Shown piece by piece: positions 26,797 to 35,349 of a stretch of DNA of 64,000 nt (position 1 is the stretch's first letter; each line of letters starts with the position of its first letter). Origin of the DNA: Butyrivibrio sp. INlla18 (lineage in GTDB: Bacteria; Bacillota; Clostridia; Lachnospirales; Lachnospiraceae); contig NZ_FMXK01000010.1 in the NCBI RefSeq assembly GCF_900103635.1, forward strand, positions 82,824 to 146,823, given 5' to 3'. The notes under the pieces are model-generated. The model was not told the origin of the DNA, made no database searches, and saw only the letters and a list, made by a program, of their open reading frames with translations. The position numbers and the translations under genes are program-made.

Positions 26797-28248
26797 TTAT
26801 TTTGAAAGAGTATAGATCGCATCGTAGATACTCTTGGAGGCCTTGTCCAAAGCTTCCTGAACTGATGCTTCATCTCCATATTTAACAGCTTCGCCCTTAC
26901 TCTCTCTAAAGGCATCTTTGGCTACATCACTAAGGAGTGTCTTGATTGGATCCCAGATCTGATCAACTGCCTTAACTGAAGGCATGAGACTGATGTGTCC
27001 AGCACTGAGGCTATCAAAGATCATGCTAGTGATACCCCCCATTTTCTCTGCAACGTCAGATCTAACAGGAGCTATTCCAAGGATCTCTGCTCTTCTTTTG
27101 ATCATCTCTTTGCTAGTTGCAAAGTTTACAAATTCGATGCAGGCATCTCTGTGCTCTGTGTAAGCACTGATACCGTAGCCATTTACGCCGCCCATAACTA
27201 CTGTGTCTACTGTATCTGCATTCTTTGAAAGATCACCGTCTGCAGGCATCTTTCCTGGAAGCTCGATCATACCGAGGTTCTCAGTAGCTTTCTGGTCCGC
27301 TTCATCATCACTGCTACCTTCAGCCTTATAGACATCAGCAAGTCTGTCATGGAAAAGGACGTAGGTATCAGGTGTAGAGATTGAGCAGAAGTATGTTCCG
27401 TCTGCAACCTTGGCATATCTGTTCTGTCCGATAGAATCGTCAATACACTCTTCGCTCATAAGACCAGCAAATTGCCTTAGTCCCATAAGTCCCTTTGCAG
27501 CATTACCTTTGCCAAAGCCGATATCTTCTGGATTATCGATACCATTTCCATCTTTGCCAAAGACATATCCGCCATAGGAAAAGAAAAACTCAGCCATCAT
27601 ATAGAGGTCTGTACAGCCAGCTACAAGTCCGTACTGCTTGCCGCCTGATGTTTCAACAACCTGCTGAGAATACTGATAGAGACTGCTCCAATCCTGGAAG
27701 AAATCCGGAGTCTTGTTTCCATCCTGGTCCCACTCTGTTTCCCAATTTTCTGGGATCATATCCTTGCGGTAAAAGAGCATTGGCTCCTGAACGTTAACTG
27801 GGATTGCGCAGGTATAGTTTTTGCCATCAACAGCAATAGTGAAGGCGTCCCAAGCTTCATCTGGAATATACTTAGCGCATTCAAAATCATCTCTGTTAAG
27901 AGCTAAGATATGCTTGTCCTCAGCGTAAGTCATGAGCTTGTCATTTGCCTGGTAAAGAACGTCTGGGCCATAACCATAAGGACCATTTTCTGCAAGGTTA
28001 CTGTATTCTTCCATATTGGCGTCAACAGCCTGAATGCCCTTATCCTTGTACTCTTCGTTAAATGCTGCGATGAGCTCGTCAAGATAGCCTTCCTGCTTGG
28101 CTGTATCGTTTTCAAGAATGCGCAGTGTGATAACGCCATCCTCTGAGCCTTTCGCAGATTCTTTTCCATTAGTATTTCCACAAGCAGTAATACCAAGAAC
28201 CATTGATGATACTAATAATAGGCTTATAGCCTTATTTAAATGCTTCAT
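26797..28248 (-). CDS. Maltodextrin-type extracellular solute-binding lipoprotein
   Basis: 483 residues with a lipoprotein signal (positively charged start, hydrophobic stretch, lipobox GITAC with Cys at 23) and a family 1 binding-protein fold. It captures sugar outside the membrane for the two permeases. Its ATG overlaps the stop of the GH13 gene (ATGA), tying binding and hydrolysis together. Confidence 0.92.
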   Translation of the reverse strand: MKHLNKAISLLLVSSMVLGITACGNTNGKESAKGSEDGVITLRILENDTAKQEGYLDELIAAFNEEYKDKGIQAVDANMEEYSNLAENGPYGYGPDVLYQANDKLMTYAEDKHILALNRDDFECAKYIPDEAWDAFTIAVDGKNYTCAIPVNVQEPMLFYRKDMIPENWETEWDQDGNKTPDFFQDWSSLYQYSQQVVETSGGKQYGLVAGCTDLYMMAEFFFSYGGYVFGKDGNGIDNPEDIGFGKGNAAKGLMGLRQFAGLMSEECIDDSIGQNRYAKVADGTYFCSISTPDTYVLFHDRLADVYKAEGSSDDEADQKATENLGMIELPGKMPADGDLSKNADTVDTVVMGGVNGYGISAYTEHRDACIEFVNFATSKEMIKRRAEILGIAPVRSDVAEKMGGITSMIFDSLSAGHISLMPSVKAVDQIWDPIKTLLSDVAKDAFRESKGEAVKYGDEASVQEALDKASKSIYDAIYTLSK

Positions 28249-29921
28249 AGTACTTCTCCTCCGTTTACGAACAATCTAAAACAGCCAGGTTCAACCTTAA
28301 TATTATTGTGAACACCTACGCTGTCTGTCTCATTTATGTACAGCTCTGCGTTTCCATTTGCGCCGTGCCTTGTCATGCACAATAGCTTCCTATCCTCAGA
28401 AGGATAGATCTTGGTACCGGCAAAGGCGAAGTGGCACTTCTTTCTGATATCTGAAAGAGTTCTTACAAAACTTATGAGATTATCTTTTTTCTCAAGATCC
28501 CAGTCCATGCATCTTCTGCAGTCTGGATCATAGCCTCCAACAGTATAACACTCTGTGCCATAGAAAATCGATGGAGCTCCAGGGAACAGGTACAAAAGAG
28601 CTAGAGCAGCTTTTAGCTTATCCTTATCCTCTTTTACCTCGCTAAAAAATCTGTGGGTGTCGTGACTGTCTAAGAGGTTAAGCATCATGTCGTTAACTGT
28701 ATCTGAGTTTCTGGCAAGGATGTCGTTTAACTTGTAGGCTGTGGCCTCAGCATCCATTGAGCCAGTTGCGAAGTAGTCAAGAGCTGCCTTGGTAAAGGCG
28801 TAGTTCATGATGCTGTCGTACTGATCGCCTCTAAGGTAGTTGCTAGCATCGTGCCAGTTCTCTCCGATAATTACAGCGGACTCTTTGGCTGCCTTAACTT
28901 CCTTTCTAAATCTTCTCCAGAAGTCGTGGCTGATCTCGTCAGATACATCAAGTCTCCAGCCGTCGATGTCGAACTCTTTGATATAGTGGATGGCGATATC
29001 CATGAGGTAGTCTTGAACCTCTGGGTTAGATGTGTTCCACTTTGGCATGTACTTACATCCAGCAAAGACCTCGTAGTTTAGCGGATCTTTTTCTGGGAAG
29101 TCGCCTTTTATTATGAACCAGTCGTAGTACTTAGAGTCTTTTCCCTTTTTGACCACATCCTGAAACTTGTCATTGTGCTCGCTAGCGTGATTAAACACTG
29201 CATCCAGCACGATCTTCATACCGCGTTTATGGAGCTCTTTTACCAAAAGAGCTAAATCTGCCTTGTCACCAAAGTGTCTATCGATCTCGTAATAATCAAC
29301 GATGTCGTACTTGTGATTGGATGGAGACTGGAAGATTGGTGTAAGGTACAGGGCATCGCACCCAAGACCATTTATGTAGTCAAGCTTGGAGATAATTCCC
29401 TTTAAGTCTCCGCCTGCAAAGCACCTAATGTCAGGAACTTCGCCCCACTTAAGGTTAATGTAGCTCTTGTCCTTTGTGTCATCTCCGATACAGAACCTGT
29501 CGATGAAAATCTGGTAGAAGCTAGCCTGTGAGAGCCACTCTTCTTTTTTCAGGATATCTGCACCGTTGATGTAAGGGTACTGGAAGAAATTGTAGTAGCC
29601 CTTGGTGAAATCGTAAGTTTCAGTTACGCCGTCTTCTGAAAAGTAGAAGTAGTCTTTGCCATCGTAAAGATAAAAGACATAGGCAAGTCTCGTATCTTCA
29701 AGATTGAGCTTAACTGAGTAGTAATCGTAAAGGTCTCCCGTCAGCTCTTTTACCATAGGGAGCTTCTGTTGCCTGTCTGCGATTGCGTACTTGCTCTCAT
29801 AGATGATCTGGACGCTTTGTATATCGCCCTTGGCAGTTCGTAGTCTAATGACCATCTCGTGTTCAGATACTGGAAAACAGTATGCAGAATCAGTTATGTG
29901 AAGTAATGCAAATCGATTCAT
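28245..29921 (-). CDS. GH13 neopullulanase/cyclomaltodextrinase-type alpha-glucosidase
   Basis: 558 residues without signal peptide. An N-terminal beta domain is followed by the alpha-amylase barrel with nucleophile Asp in GWRLDVSDE, acid/base Glu in IIGENWHD, and the third Asp in LLDSHDTHR. The region II/III sequences and the N-terminal domain suit neopullulanase or cyclomaltodextrinase, hydrolysing imported maltodextrins. AGGAGC-type ribosome site lies before the ATG. Confidence 0.92.
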   Translation of the reverse strand: MNRFALLHITDSAYCFPVSEHEMVIRLRTAKGDIQSVQIIYESKYAIADRQQKLPMVKELTGDLYDYYSVKLNLEDTRLAYVFYLYDGKDYFYFSEDGVTETYDFTKGYYNFFQYPYINGADILKKEEWLSQASFYQIFIDRFCIGDDTKDKSYINLKWGEVPDIRCFAGGDLKGIISKLDYINGLGCDALYLTPIFQSPSNHKYDIVDYYEIDRHFGDKADLALLVKELHKRGMKIVLDAVFNHASEHNDKFQDVVKKGKDSKYYDWFIIKGDFPEKDPLNYEVFAGCKYMPKWNTSNPEVQDYLMDIAIHYIKEFDIDGWRLDVSDEISHDFWRRFRKEVKAAKESAVIIGENWHDASNYLRGDQYDSIMNYAFTKAALDYFATGSMDAEATAYKLNDILARNSDTVNDMMLNLLDSHDTHRFFSEVKEDKDKLKAALALLYLFPGAPSIFYGTECYTVGGYDPDCRRCMDWDLEKKDNLISFVRTLSDIRKKCHFAFAGTKIYPSEDRKLLCMTRHGANGNAELYINETDSVGVHNNIKVEPGCFRLFVNGGEVL

Positions 29922-29936
29922 GTATGCTGCTCCTTT

Positions 29937-30686
29937 TTATTCCCCGATTGGATCTGAATTTCTAACGATCGTAAGTGTGTCCTGTGCCTGGTTGTCAGGG
30001 TTTGTTGTAAGGGTGATTGTGTAGTTACCGTCAACCTTTACCTGAACGTTTGATGTGTTGTCCTCACCGCTAAGGCCGCCTGCGTTCTCCATCTGAGTAT
30101 CGTCAAGGCCTGTGAATCTGCCAAAGCCCTTCTGACCATCCCATGCCCAGTCGTGAATGATCTGGAACTGGTCGCCTTCGTAAAGGTCGATAGTAAGGGC
30201 AAACTCGTTAGTAGCGTTACCAGTTGGCACAAGCTCGAAAGTTGCCTTCTCTTCATCTGAAAGATCTGCTGCCCAGTTATTGAGCTCAAGGGAACCCTTT
30301 GTTGATGTGCCTGCAATGTACCAGTGTCTTGTATCTTCTGCAACAGTGTTTACTCTAAAGTCGCCGTAAAGAGTTGTGTCTTTTTCAAATGTATCCTTTG
30401 AAAGGTCCTTCTTGCTGGCCTCGATAAAGCTTGGTGTCTCGAACCAGCCGTTAAACTCACCGTCTTCTACCTTCTCAAATCCTTCATAAGCTGACTTATC
30501 AAGAACTTCGTCTACCCCAACCTTGGCTGTTCCAAGAGTCTGATCCTGGTTCATAAATGTGATAGTGAGCTCTTCCTTTGGAGCCTCTTGCGCCTTAGCT
30601 GCTCCGCAAGCTGTTAAGCCTCCGATCATTGTGATAGCTGTCATTGTTAATGCTATAGCTTTTGTTACAAATGTGTTCTTTTTCAT
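29937..30686 (-). CDS. Lipoprotein, probable starch/maltodextrin-binding
   Basis: 249 residues with a lipobox GGLTAC and then beta-rich sequence; the C-terminal half (DTRHWYIAGTSTKGSLELNN, and GNYTITLTTNP) resembles starch-binding SusE/SusF-like or CBM repeats. It is first in the maltodextrin operon, so it probably holds glucan at the surface. ATG at 30686 follows GGGAGG; an in-frame ATG seven codons earlier lacks a ribosome site. Function is inferred from position and fold. Confidence 0.8.
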   Translation of the reverse strand: MKKNTFVTKAIALTMTAITMIGGLTACGAAKAQEAPKEELTITFMNQDQTLGTAKVGVDEVLDKSAYEGFEKVEDGEFNGWFETPSFIEASKKDLSKDTFEKDTTLYGDFRVNTVAEDTRHWYIAGTSTKGSLELNNWAADLSDEEKATFELVPTGNATNEFALTIDLYEGDQFQIIHDWAWDGQKGFGRFTGLDDTQMENAGGLSGEDNTSNVQVKVDGNYTITLTTNPDNQAQDTLTIVRNSDPIGE

Positions 30687-30728
30687 TTCTTTCCCTCCCG
30701 CAAACATTAAGTCTAATTATGTTTAATT

Positions 30729-30827
30729 TTGTTAACCTTGTTAACTTAACTGTTAAATTAGTATTATCACGTTACAATTCTCTTGTCAACATCAAATCTC
30801 TCTGCTATTATTAACTTAACATGTTAA
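30729..30827. promoter_or_regulatory. Divergent promoter region with LacI-type operators
   Basis: Three palindromes with the same TTAAC/GTTAA half-sites: GTTAACCTTGTTAAC (30731-30745), TTAACTGTTAA (30746-30756) and TTAACATGTTAA (30816-30827). They flank the starts of both the maltodextrin operon and the lacI-type gene, so the regulator probably represses both. Confidence 0.75.
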
Positions 30828-30854
30828 CCTATCAAGATAGGTAGAGGAGAAAAA

Positions 30855-31745
30855 ATGGCTAACGAAAAGAAAGCCACCGTACGTGACATTGCCGCAAAAG
30901 CCGGCGTATCAGTGGCTACAGTTTCATATGTACTTAACGATAAAAAGGGAACCAAGATAAGCGACGCAACCAGAAAGAAGGTTCTTCAGGTTGCCAATCT
31001 GTTAAACTACTCTATCCCTGAGAAATATAAGAATCTTGATGCCAAGAAGAATGCTTATACTATCGGTGTCATGTATCAGCTCATGGCTGATACTCCATCT
31101 AGAAATATGGAGATCATGACACTTATCAATCTTCTTGCCGAGAGATTTTTTAGAATTGGTTTCAACTGCCAGCTGATCCCACTGGACTCCGAAGCTGGTT
31201 ATCAGAAGCCTGTTCAGGGCCTTGATGGCATAATCGCCATTGACCTCAAAGAGGACGTCTTCAAGCAGATGTCCGGCCAGTACTACATTCCTATCCTTTG
31301 TCTTGATATGATGATCAACGACTTTCTCTTTTACCAGATCCACACTGACATGGACAGCATAGTAGCTAAGGCAAAAGAGCTGTTGGGGGATGATTTTTAT
31401 CTTGTAACTGATAGATACCGCAATGAAAAATATAATGAATATCTTATGTCTGTACTTCCTAAGGGTAAGTCTCTTTTGTTCTCTGATATGAATAAAAAGA
31501 GCTTTGAAAAGCTTGCTGGAAAAAAGGTTCTTGTTTATGGAATGCAGCTTGGAATGATAGTTAAGCAGAACGCTAAGTGCAAAGATATTCTTGTTATTTC
31601 TAATGAGGAGAACCCAGCTCTTTATTCATCAGAAATAAAAAGCATCCACCACGATATCGAGAAAAAGGCTAATCTTGCCATGAATATCATGATGAATGCT
31701 TTTGAAAGAAAGTTCGATGTTAAGCACGAATATAAAGTTTTTTGA
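30855..31745 (+). CDS. LacI-family regulator of the maltodextrin operon
   Basis: The LacI HTH is clear: VRDIAAKAGVSVATVSYVLN. The effector domain is short (protein 296 residues against the usual 330-340) and diverged after residue 70, lacking some of the periplasmic-binding fold's C-terminal strands, so its ligand response may differ. Divergent from the maltodextrin genes with shared palindromic operators. AGAGGAG precedes the ATG. Confidence 0.88.
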   Translation: MANEKKATVRDIAAKAGVSVATVSYVLNDKKGTKISDATRKKVLQVANLLNYSIPEKYKNLDAKKNAYTIGVMYQLMADTPSRNMEIMTLINLLAERFFRIGFNCQLIPLDSEAGYQKPVQGLDGIIAIDLKEDVFKQMSGQYYIPILCLDMMINDFLFYQIHTDMDSIVAKAKELLGDDFYLVTDRYRNEKYNEYLMSVLPKGKSLLFSDMNKKSFEKLAGKKVLVYGMQLGMIVKQNAKCKDILVISNEENPALYSSEIKSIHHDIEKKANLAMNIMMNAFERKFDVKHEYKVF

Positions 31746-31748
31746 GCT

Positions 31749-32015
31749 TTAGGCTATCTTCCAGCTTACTGCCTGCTTTCTACCACTTACAAAGTTCTTA
31801 TAAATACCATCCTGGTTCATAAGCTCATCGTGCTTGCCCTGCTGAACGATCTTGCCTTTATCTATAACAACGATCTGATCAGCATTTCTTACTGTCTTAA
31901 GTCTGTGAGCTATCATGATGATGGTCTTTTCTCTTGTCAGGTTCTCTATGGCCTGAGTGATCTCTTTTTCATTCTCAGGATCCACATTGGCCGTAGCTTC
32001 ATCAAGGATCAAGGT
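31749..32015 (-). pseudogene. ABC exporter ATPase, C-terminal remnant
   Basis: Only the part after the signature motif remains: LILDEATANVDPENE (Walker B and D-loop), the H-loop MIAHRLKTV, and the usual exporter ending. Walker A, signature motif and membrane domain are absent. It follows the RHH-type gene, with the frame opening inside it. No function expected. Confidence 0.85.
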
Positions 32016-32028
32016 AAACATAGCCATA

Positions 32029-32436
32029 TCAATCACCACCTAAAAGTTCGTTCTCATATTCATTTTCCAGTGACATCCAAGCATAATCAGAAACAAAACC
32101 ACTAGGAACGTCTTTCTGATCATCCAATTTCTTGATTTTTCTGACTCCATCTATGATGTAATCCATTTCATAATGGTTATCGCCTGACAAAAGAAGTCTT
32201 CCGGAAATATCGTACTCATCGCTATGAGTAGTCTCAATCAAGATTTCACCTCTGTCGCGGTAAATTGCTTCAGAAATTGCTCTGTTTACAAATTCGCCCA
32301 TGGTCTCACCCATAGTCTCAGCATGGGCCTTTATGAAATCAAGATTACCCTTATCGGTGCGCACTCTTATCTGATCTGTTGAATTAACATATCTTTGCGT
32401 AGCTTCCTTCTGCGCTTTTGTGTAAGTTGAACCCAT
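32029..32436 (-). CDS. RHH/CopG-like DNA-binding protein
   Basis: 135 residues starting MGSTYTKAQKEATQRYVNST; the segment IRVRTDKGNLDFIKAHAE then FVNRAISEAIYRD matches a ribbon-helix-helix (strand, helix, helix). The C-terminal half is acidic. The ATG follows GAGG. A perfect inverted repeat covers its promoter, which fits autorepression as in antitoxins, but no toxin gene adjoins it; the neighbour downstream is only the ABC relic. Confidence 0.7.
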   Translation of the reverse strand: MGSTYTKAQKEATQRYVNSTDQIRVRTDKGNLDFIKAHAETMGETMGEFVNRAISEAIYRDRGEILIETTHSDEYDISGRLLLSGDNHYEMDYIIDGVRKIKKLDDQKDVPSGFVSDYAWMSLENEYENELLGGD

Positions 32437-32456
32437 ATGTTTTACCTCATAAAAAT

Positions 32457-32492
32457 ATAGATACACTATACTTATAAATATAGTGTATCTAT
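32457..32492. promoter_or_regulatory. Perfect 14-bp inverted repeat upstream of the RHH gene
   Basis: ATAGATACACTATA and TATAGTGTATCTAT separated by eight bases. About 20 bases before the ATG, so it overlaps the likely promoter. Probable operator for the RHH protein. Confidence 0.72.
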
Positions 32493-32512
32493 ATCAGCAA
32501 AAAGTGTCAATA

Positions 32513-32959
32513 TTATAGTTTTCGTTCCATCTTCACATGAGGAATACCATCTTCCATAAACACATCAGACACCACTTCAAACCCTTCAGTGGCATAGTAT
32601 CCTATAGCATATTCCTGCGCTTCAAGATAGATTTTCTTGGCTTTAAACTGCTCTTTTGCAATCTCTACGCCCTTATGAAGGATCTGACCTCCAATTCCTT
32701 TGCCATGCTCAAGAGTCACAACTCTTCCAATCTGGGTCACACCGGCGCTTTCGTCGTGATCCTTCCAGAATACCCTAAGGCATCCAGCAACTCTTCCAGC
32801 ACCATTCCAACAAAAGACATGTATTGCGTCCTGATCTTTGTCATCTAGATCCTGATATACACAGTCCTGTTCAACAACAAATATTTCTGATCTGGTTTTT
32901 AATATCTCATAGAGCTCATTGGTGCTGAGCTCGTTAAAGTGCTTAACAATTAAGTCCAT
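32513..32959 (-). CDS. GNAT N-acetyltransferase, ElaA type
   Basis: The N-terminal ELYEILKTRSEIFVVEQDC and the acetyl-CoA loop RVVTLEHGKGIGGQILHKG mark the ElaA branch of GNAT enzymes; the LEAQEYAIGYYATEGF block is also typical. Substrate unknown. ATG at 32959, preceded by GGAG, is preferred over a GTG eight codons upstream. Confidence 0.88.
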   Translation of the reverse strand: MDLIVKHFNELSTNELYEILKTRSEIFVVEQDCVYQDLDDKDQDAIHVFCWNGAGRVAGCLRVFWKDHDESAGVTQIGRVVTLEHGKGIGGQILHKGVEIAKEQFKAKKIYLEAQEYAIGYYATEGFEVVSDVFMEDGIPHVKMERKL

Positions 32960-32988
32960 TATTATCCATCTCCACTCTCTCACCCATA

Positions 32989-33699
32989 TTACTTAGATTT
33001 GCTGTCTCTTTTCTTCTTTGCAGCCGCCAGTACACTTGCTAGGTTACCTTCATTAAGTAATTTAGGATAATTATCATCTATATCCTTTAGTATTATGTGA
33101 TTATCTGATTCTGAAATCCGCGTACTTCCATATAATTCTTCTAAATTATCAGAAGAGAAAATGCTATCAAGAAATTTTCTAGCATCTTCAGGATGCGACA
33201 GGTTTTTGAAACCACCATAAAAATCTACTAATGCTTTTTCTATCTGTTCTCTCGTAATCTTTTCAGACTTTATAATGCCCACAGCATCAGACATGTCATT
33301 TTTATAAGGTCTAAGTGACGCCAACTTCATAGCAACATCATACTCAGGAGGAAGCATCCTTGCTTCTAGTATATTTGCGAACATTTTATAATGCTTTGAA
33401 TACTGCCGAATCTTTTCTGTATAAGAGCTAGTCTTCCTAAATTCCTCATTGATCCATCCATTAGAAAGCCCATTCCTATCACCCACTATATTTATTGCAT
33501 CCTTCATGGAAGATGACGCGAAAATCAAACTGTCAATATCCGTTGTAGAAGCACGGAATCCATATTTTGATACTATTGCAGCTCCACCGATTATGATTAT
33601 TTCTGCCTGTGTATTTTTTCTGTTAAGCTTTTTATACTCTTTTGCTAACTGAAATAGCAGATTGTCTATATTATCTTTTGTAAAAAGAACTTTATCCAT
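32989..33699 (-). CDS. Nucleotidyltransferase-fold protein (DUF6036-like), probable toxin
   Basis: 236 residues. IIIGGAAIVSKYGFRASTTDIDSLIF gives the nucleotidyltransferase core: the GGxA turn and the metal-binding DxD (D-I-D). Proteins of this type act as toxins of nucleotidyltransferase-based toxin-antitoxin systems, modifying tRNA or protein. It overlaps the HTH gene by 8 bases, an arrangement that fits toxin plus regulator. AT-rich compared with its surroundings. Confidence 0.75.
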   Translation of the reverse strand: MDKVLFTKDNIDNLLFQLAKEYKKLNRKNTQAEIIIIGGAAIVSKYGFRASTTDIDSLIFASSSMKDAINIVGDRNGLSNGWINEEFRKTSSYTEKIRQYSKHYKMFANILEARMLPPEYDVAMKLASLRPYKNDMSDAVGIIKSEKITREQIEKALVDFYGGFKNLSHPEDARKFLDSIFSSDNLEELYGSTRISESDNHIILKDIDDNYPKLLNEGNLASVLAAAKKKRDSKSK

Positions 33700-34252
33700 T
33701 TATAATCTCACACTCAACTATATTGTAATCAAGAAACTCAGGTATTGCATGATCCAAAGCCTCTTTATGCGCGTCTTTTCCTAATAGTTTTTCTGATAGT
33801 TCTGTATCAGCAGGAAAGACTAGCTTTTCCAATTTATACTTTCTTAGTTCTTCATATTCAGTACACTTTGGTATTTCATTTCTTTTACTCAAATAATCCA
33901 ACATAGCAAGAAGATAAAAAGATTCAACTTTCATGTTCAATTTCCAATAATAATCAATCTTTTTCTTTTCTAGAAGCTCGATAACATACTCGATCTCTCC
34001 CATACGATTTACCAAATGACACTGCTCACTTCTGAACAGATCAAAAGAATAATTCTTATCGCACAATGTAAGTAGCTCATCTATGGTGAGATTAAGAGCG
34101 TCTGCTATTTTCTTCACTACTCCAAGAGCACAATTAAGGATATCAACTTTTCCATTAACAATATTAAAAACAGTGGGATAGGCAACCAAGGCACTATTCG
34201 CAACTTTATATATTGATATATTATTGTCTTCAAGATATTGCTTAATGTACAT
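33692..34252 (-). CDS. HTH protein paired with the nucleotidyltransferase
   Basis: Residues 1-65 form an XRE-like HTH (YKVANSALVAYPTVFNIVNG, then KKIADALNLTIDELL); the remaining 120 are helical and unassigned. AAAGGAGG precedes the ATG. Overlap with the toxin-like gene and a perfect inverted repeat upstream fit an autoregulated antitoxin or regulator. Confidence 0.75.
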   Translation of the reverse strand: MYIKQYLEDNNISIYKVANSALVAYPTVFNIVNGKVDILNCALGVVKKIADALNLTIDELLTLCDKNYSFDLFRSEQCHLVNRMGEIEYVIELLEKKKIDYYWKLNMKVESFYLLAMLDYLSKRNEIPKCTEYEELRKYKLEKLVFPADTELSEKLLGKDAHKEALDHAIPEFLDYNIVECEIING

Positions 34253-34290
34253 AATCGCATCCTCCTTTTGCTTAAATTATATACTTATAA

Positions 34291-34316
34291 TTATATATAC
34301 GCAAGCGTATATATAA
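34291..34316. promoter_or_regulatory. Perfect 12-bp inverted repeat upstream of the HTH gene
   Basis: TTATATATACGC-AA-GCGTATATATAA. Lies within 40 bases of the HTH start, so it is a likely operator for it. Confidence 0.7.
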
Positions 34317-34320
34317 TTTT

Positions 34321-34356
34321 AAAAAAATATCCGGGACTAATGCCCGGATATTTTCT
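34321..34356. terminator. Bidirectional terminator
   Basis: ATATCCGGG/CCCGGATAT stem with T-runs on both strands; it ends the chemoreceptor operon on the minus strand. Confidence 0.85.
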
Positions 34357-34359
34357 TAT

Positions 34360-35331
34360 TTATTTTCCTGATTCCTCAACTATCTTGGTTACCAGAGGTG
34401 AGATCTGTTCGAGTACGTTGTTCATGTCCTCAAACATGTATCCCTTCATGGTTATCTTGTTCTTGAGCTGTTTGACATTTCTCTCCACATCGCTGAAGTA
34501 TCCTTTTGATTCCTCGATATTTCCGGCAACGTTATCCATCTCATCATCACAGCTCATGATGACGCGGCTCATCTGCTCGCCTTCTTCCCTAACATTATCA
34601 GCAACCTCTCTGATGGAATTGATTACTTCTTCCGTTTCTGTGATCCTCTCATGTGACTGCTCAATAGCTGTTCTGGTATCCTCAAGGGAAGACATAAGCC
34701 TGTTATTATTCTCAAGAAGCTCTGCCATGCTGGTTCCAATCTCATTTACCAGTGCTTTTATCTCCTGAGAAAGAGAATTGACCTCAGTTGCAACAACTGC
34801 AAATCCTTTTCCTGCTTCTCCAGCTCTTGCCGCTTCGATAGAAGCATTTAAAGCAAGAAGATTTGTCTGAGATGCAAAGGAATTGATCTGATTAACTTTG
34901 TCCTTGATATCATCAAAGCTCTTTTGGAACTCATCAAATACCGACTGCATTGTTGTTATGGTCTCAGAAACAGAGTCTGAACTCTCATCAACCTTCTTCA
35001 TTCCTGCATTGGAATTATCTGCGGTTTTCATAAGTTCATTTATGATGTTGTCAAAATGGTCTGTAACCTTTCTGATAGAGCTAAACTGGCTCTGGAAACT
35101 ATCAACACTTCCTACGATGTTTCCATACTTCTGCTGAACAAGGCCAAAAGAGTTCTCGATAGTCTCTATTCCTTCAATTGTCACAGATTCCTCTTCCTGG
35201 AGCTTGTTCTTTTGCTCTATTGCAAAACGTCCAATCTCTCTAAGAGGCGCAAGCTGCTCTTTCAGCGACTTTGATGGGGATTTTAACTCTTTTTGAACTG
35301 ACTGTTCTTCGTTTTTTCTATTCCAAAACAT
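34360..35331 (-). CDS. Soluble methyl-accepting chemotaxis-like protein
   Basis: 323 residues without any membrane segment. The signalling core contains [20 protein letters not shown]. The N-terminus is charged and helical with no sensory domain of its own. It is encoded 18 bases after the FIST protein on the same strand, so FIST probably supplies sensing for it in the cytoplasm. Confidence 0.9.
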   Translation of the reverse strand: MFWNRKNEEQSVQKELKSPSKSLKEQLAPLREIGRFAIEQKNKLQEEESVTIEGIETIENSFGLVQQKYGNIVGSVDSFQSQFSSIRKVTDHFDNIINELMKTADNSNAGMKKVDESSDSVSETITTMQSVFDEFQKSFDDIKDKVNQINSFASQTNLLALNASIEAARAGEAGKGFAVVATEVNSLSQEIKALVNEIGTSMAELLENNNRLMSSLEDTRTAIEQSHERITETEEVINSIREVADNVREEGEQMSRVIMSCDDEMDNVAGNIEESKGYFSDVERNVKQLKNKITMKGYMFEDMNNVLEQISPLVTKIVEESGK

Positions 35332-35349
35332 GTATTATCCCTCCATTTT

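Noticed and set aside
32029..32039. GTG at the end of the RHH gene as start of an intact ABC protein
   Set aside because: The frame lacks Walker A and the signature motif; it is a truncated C-terminus.
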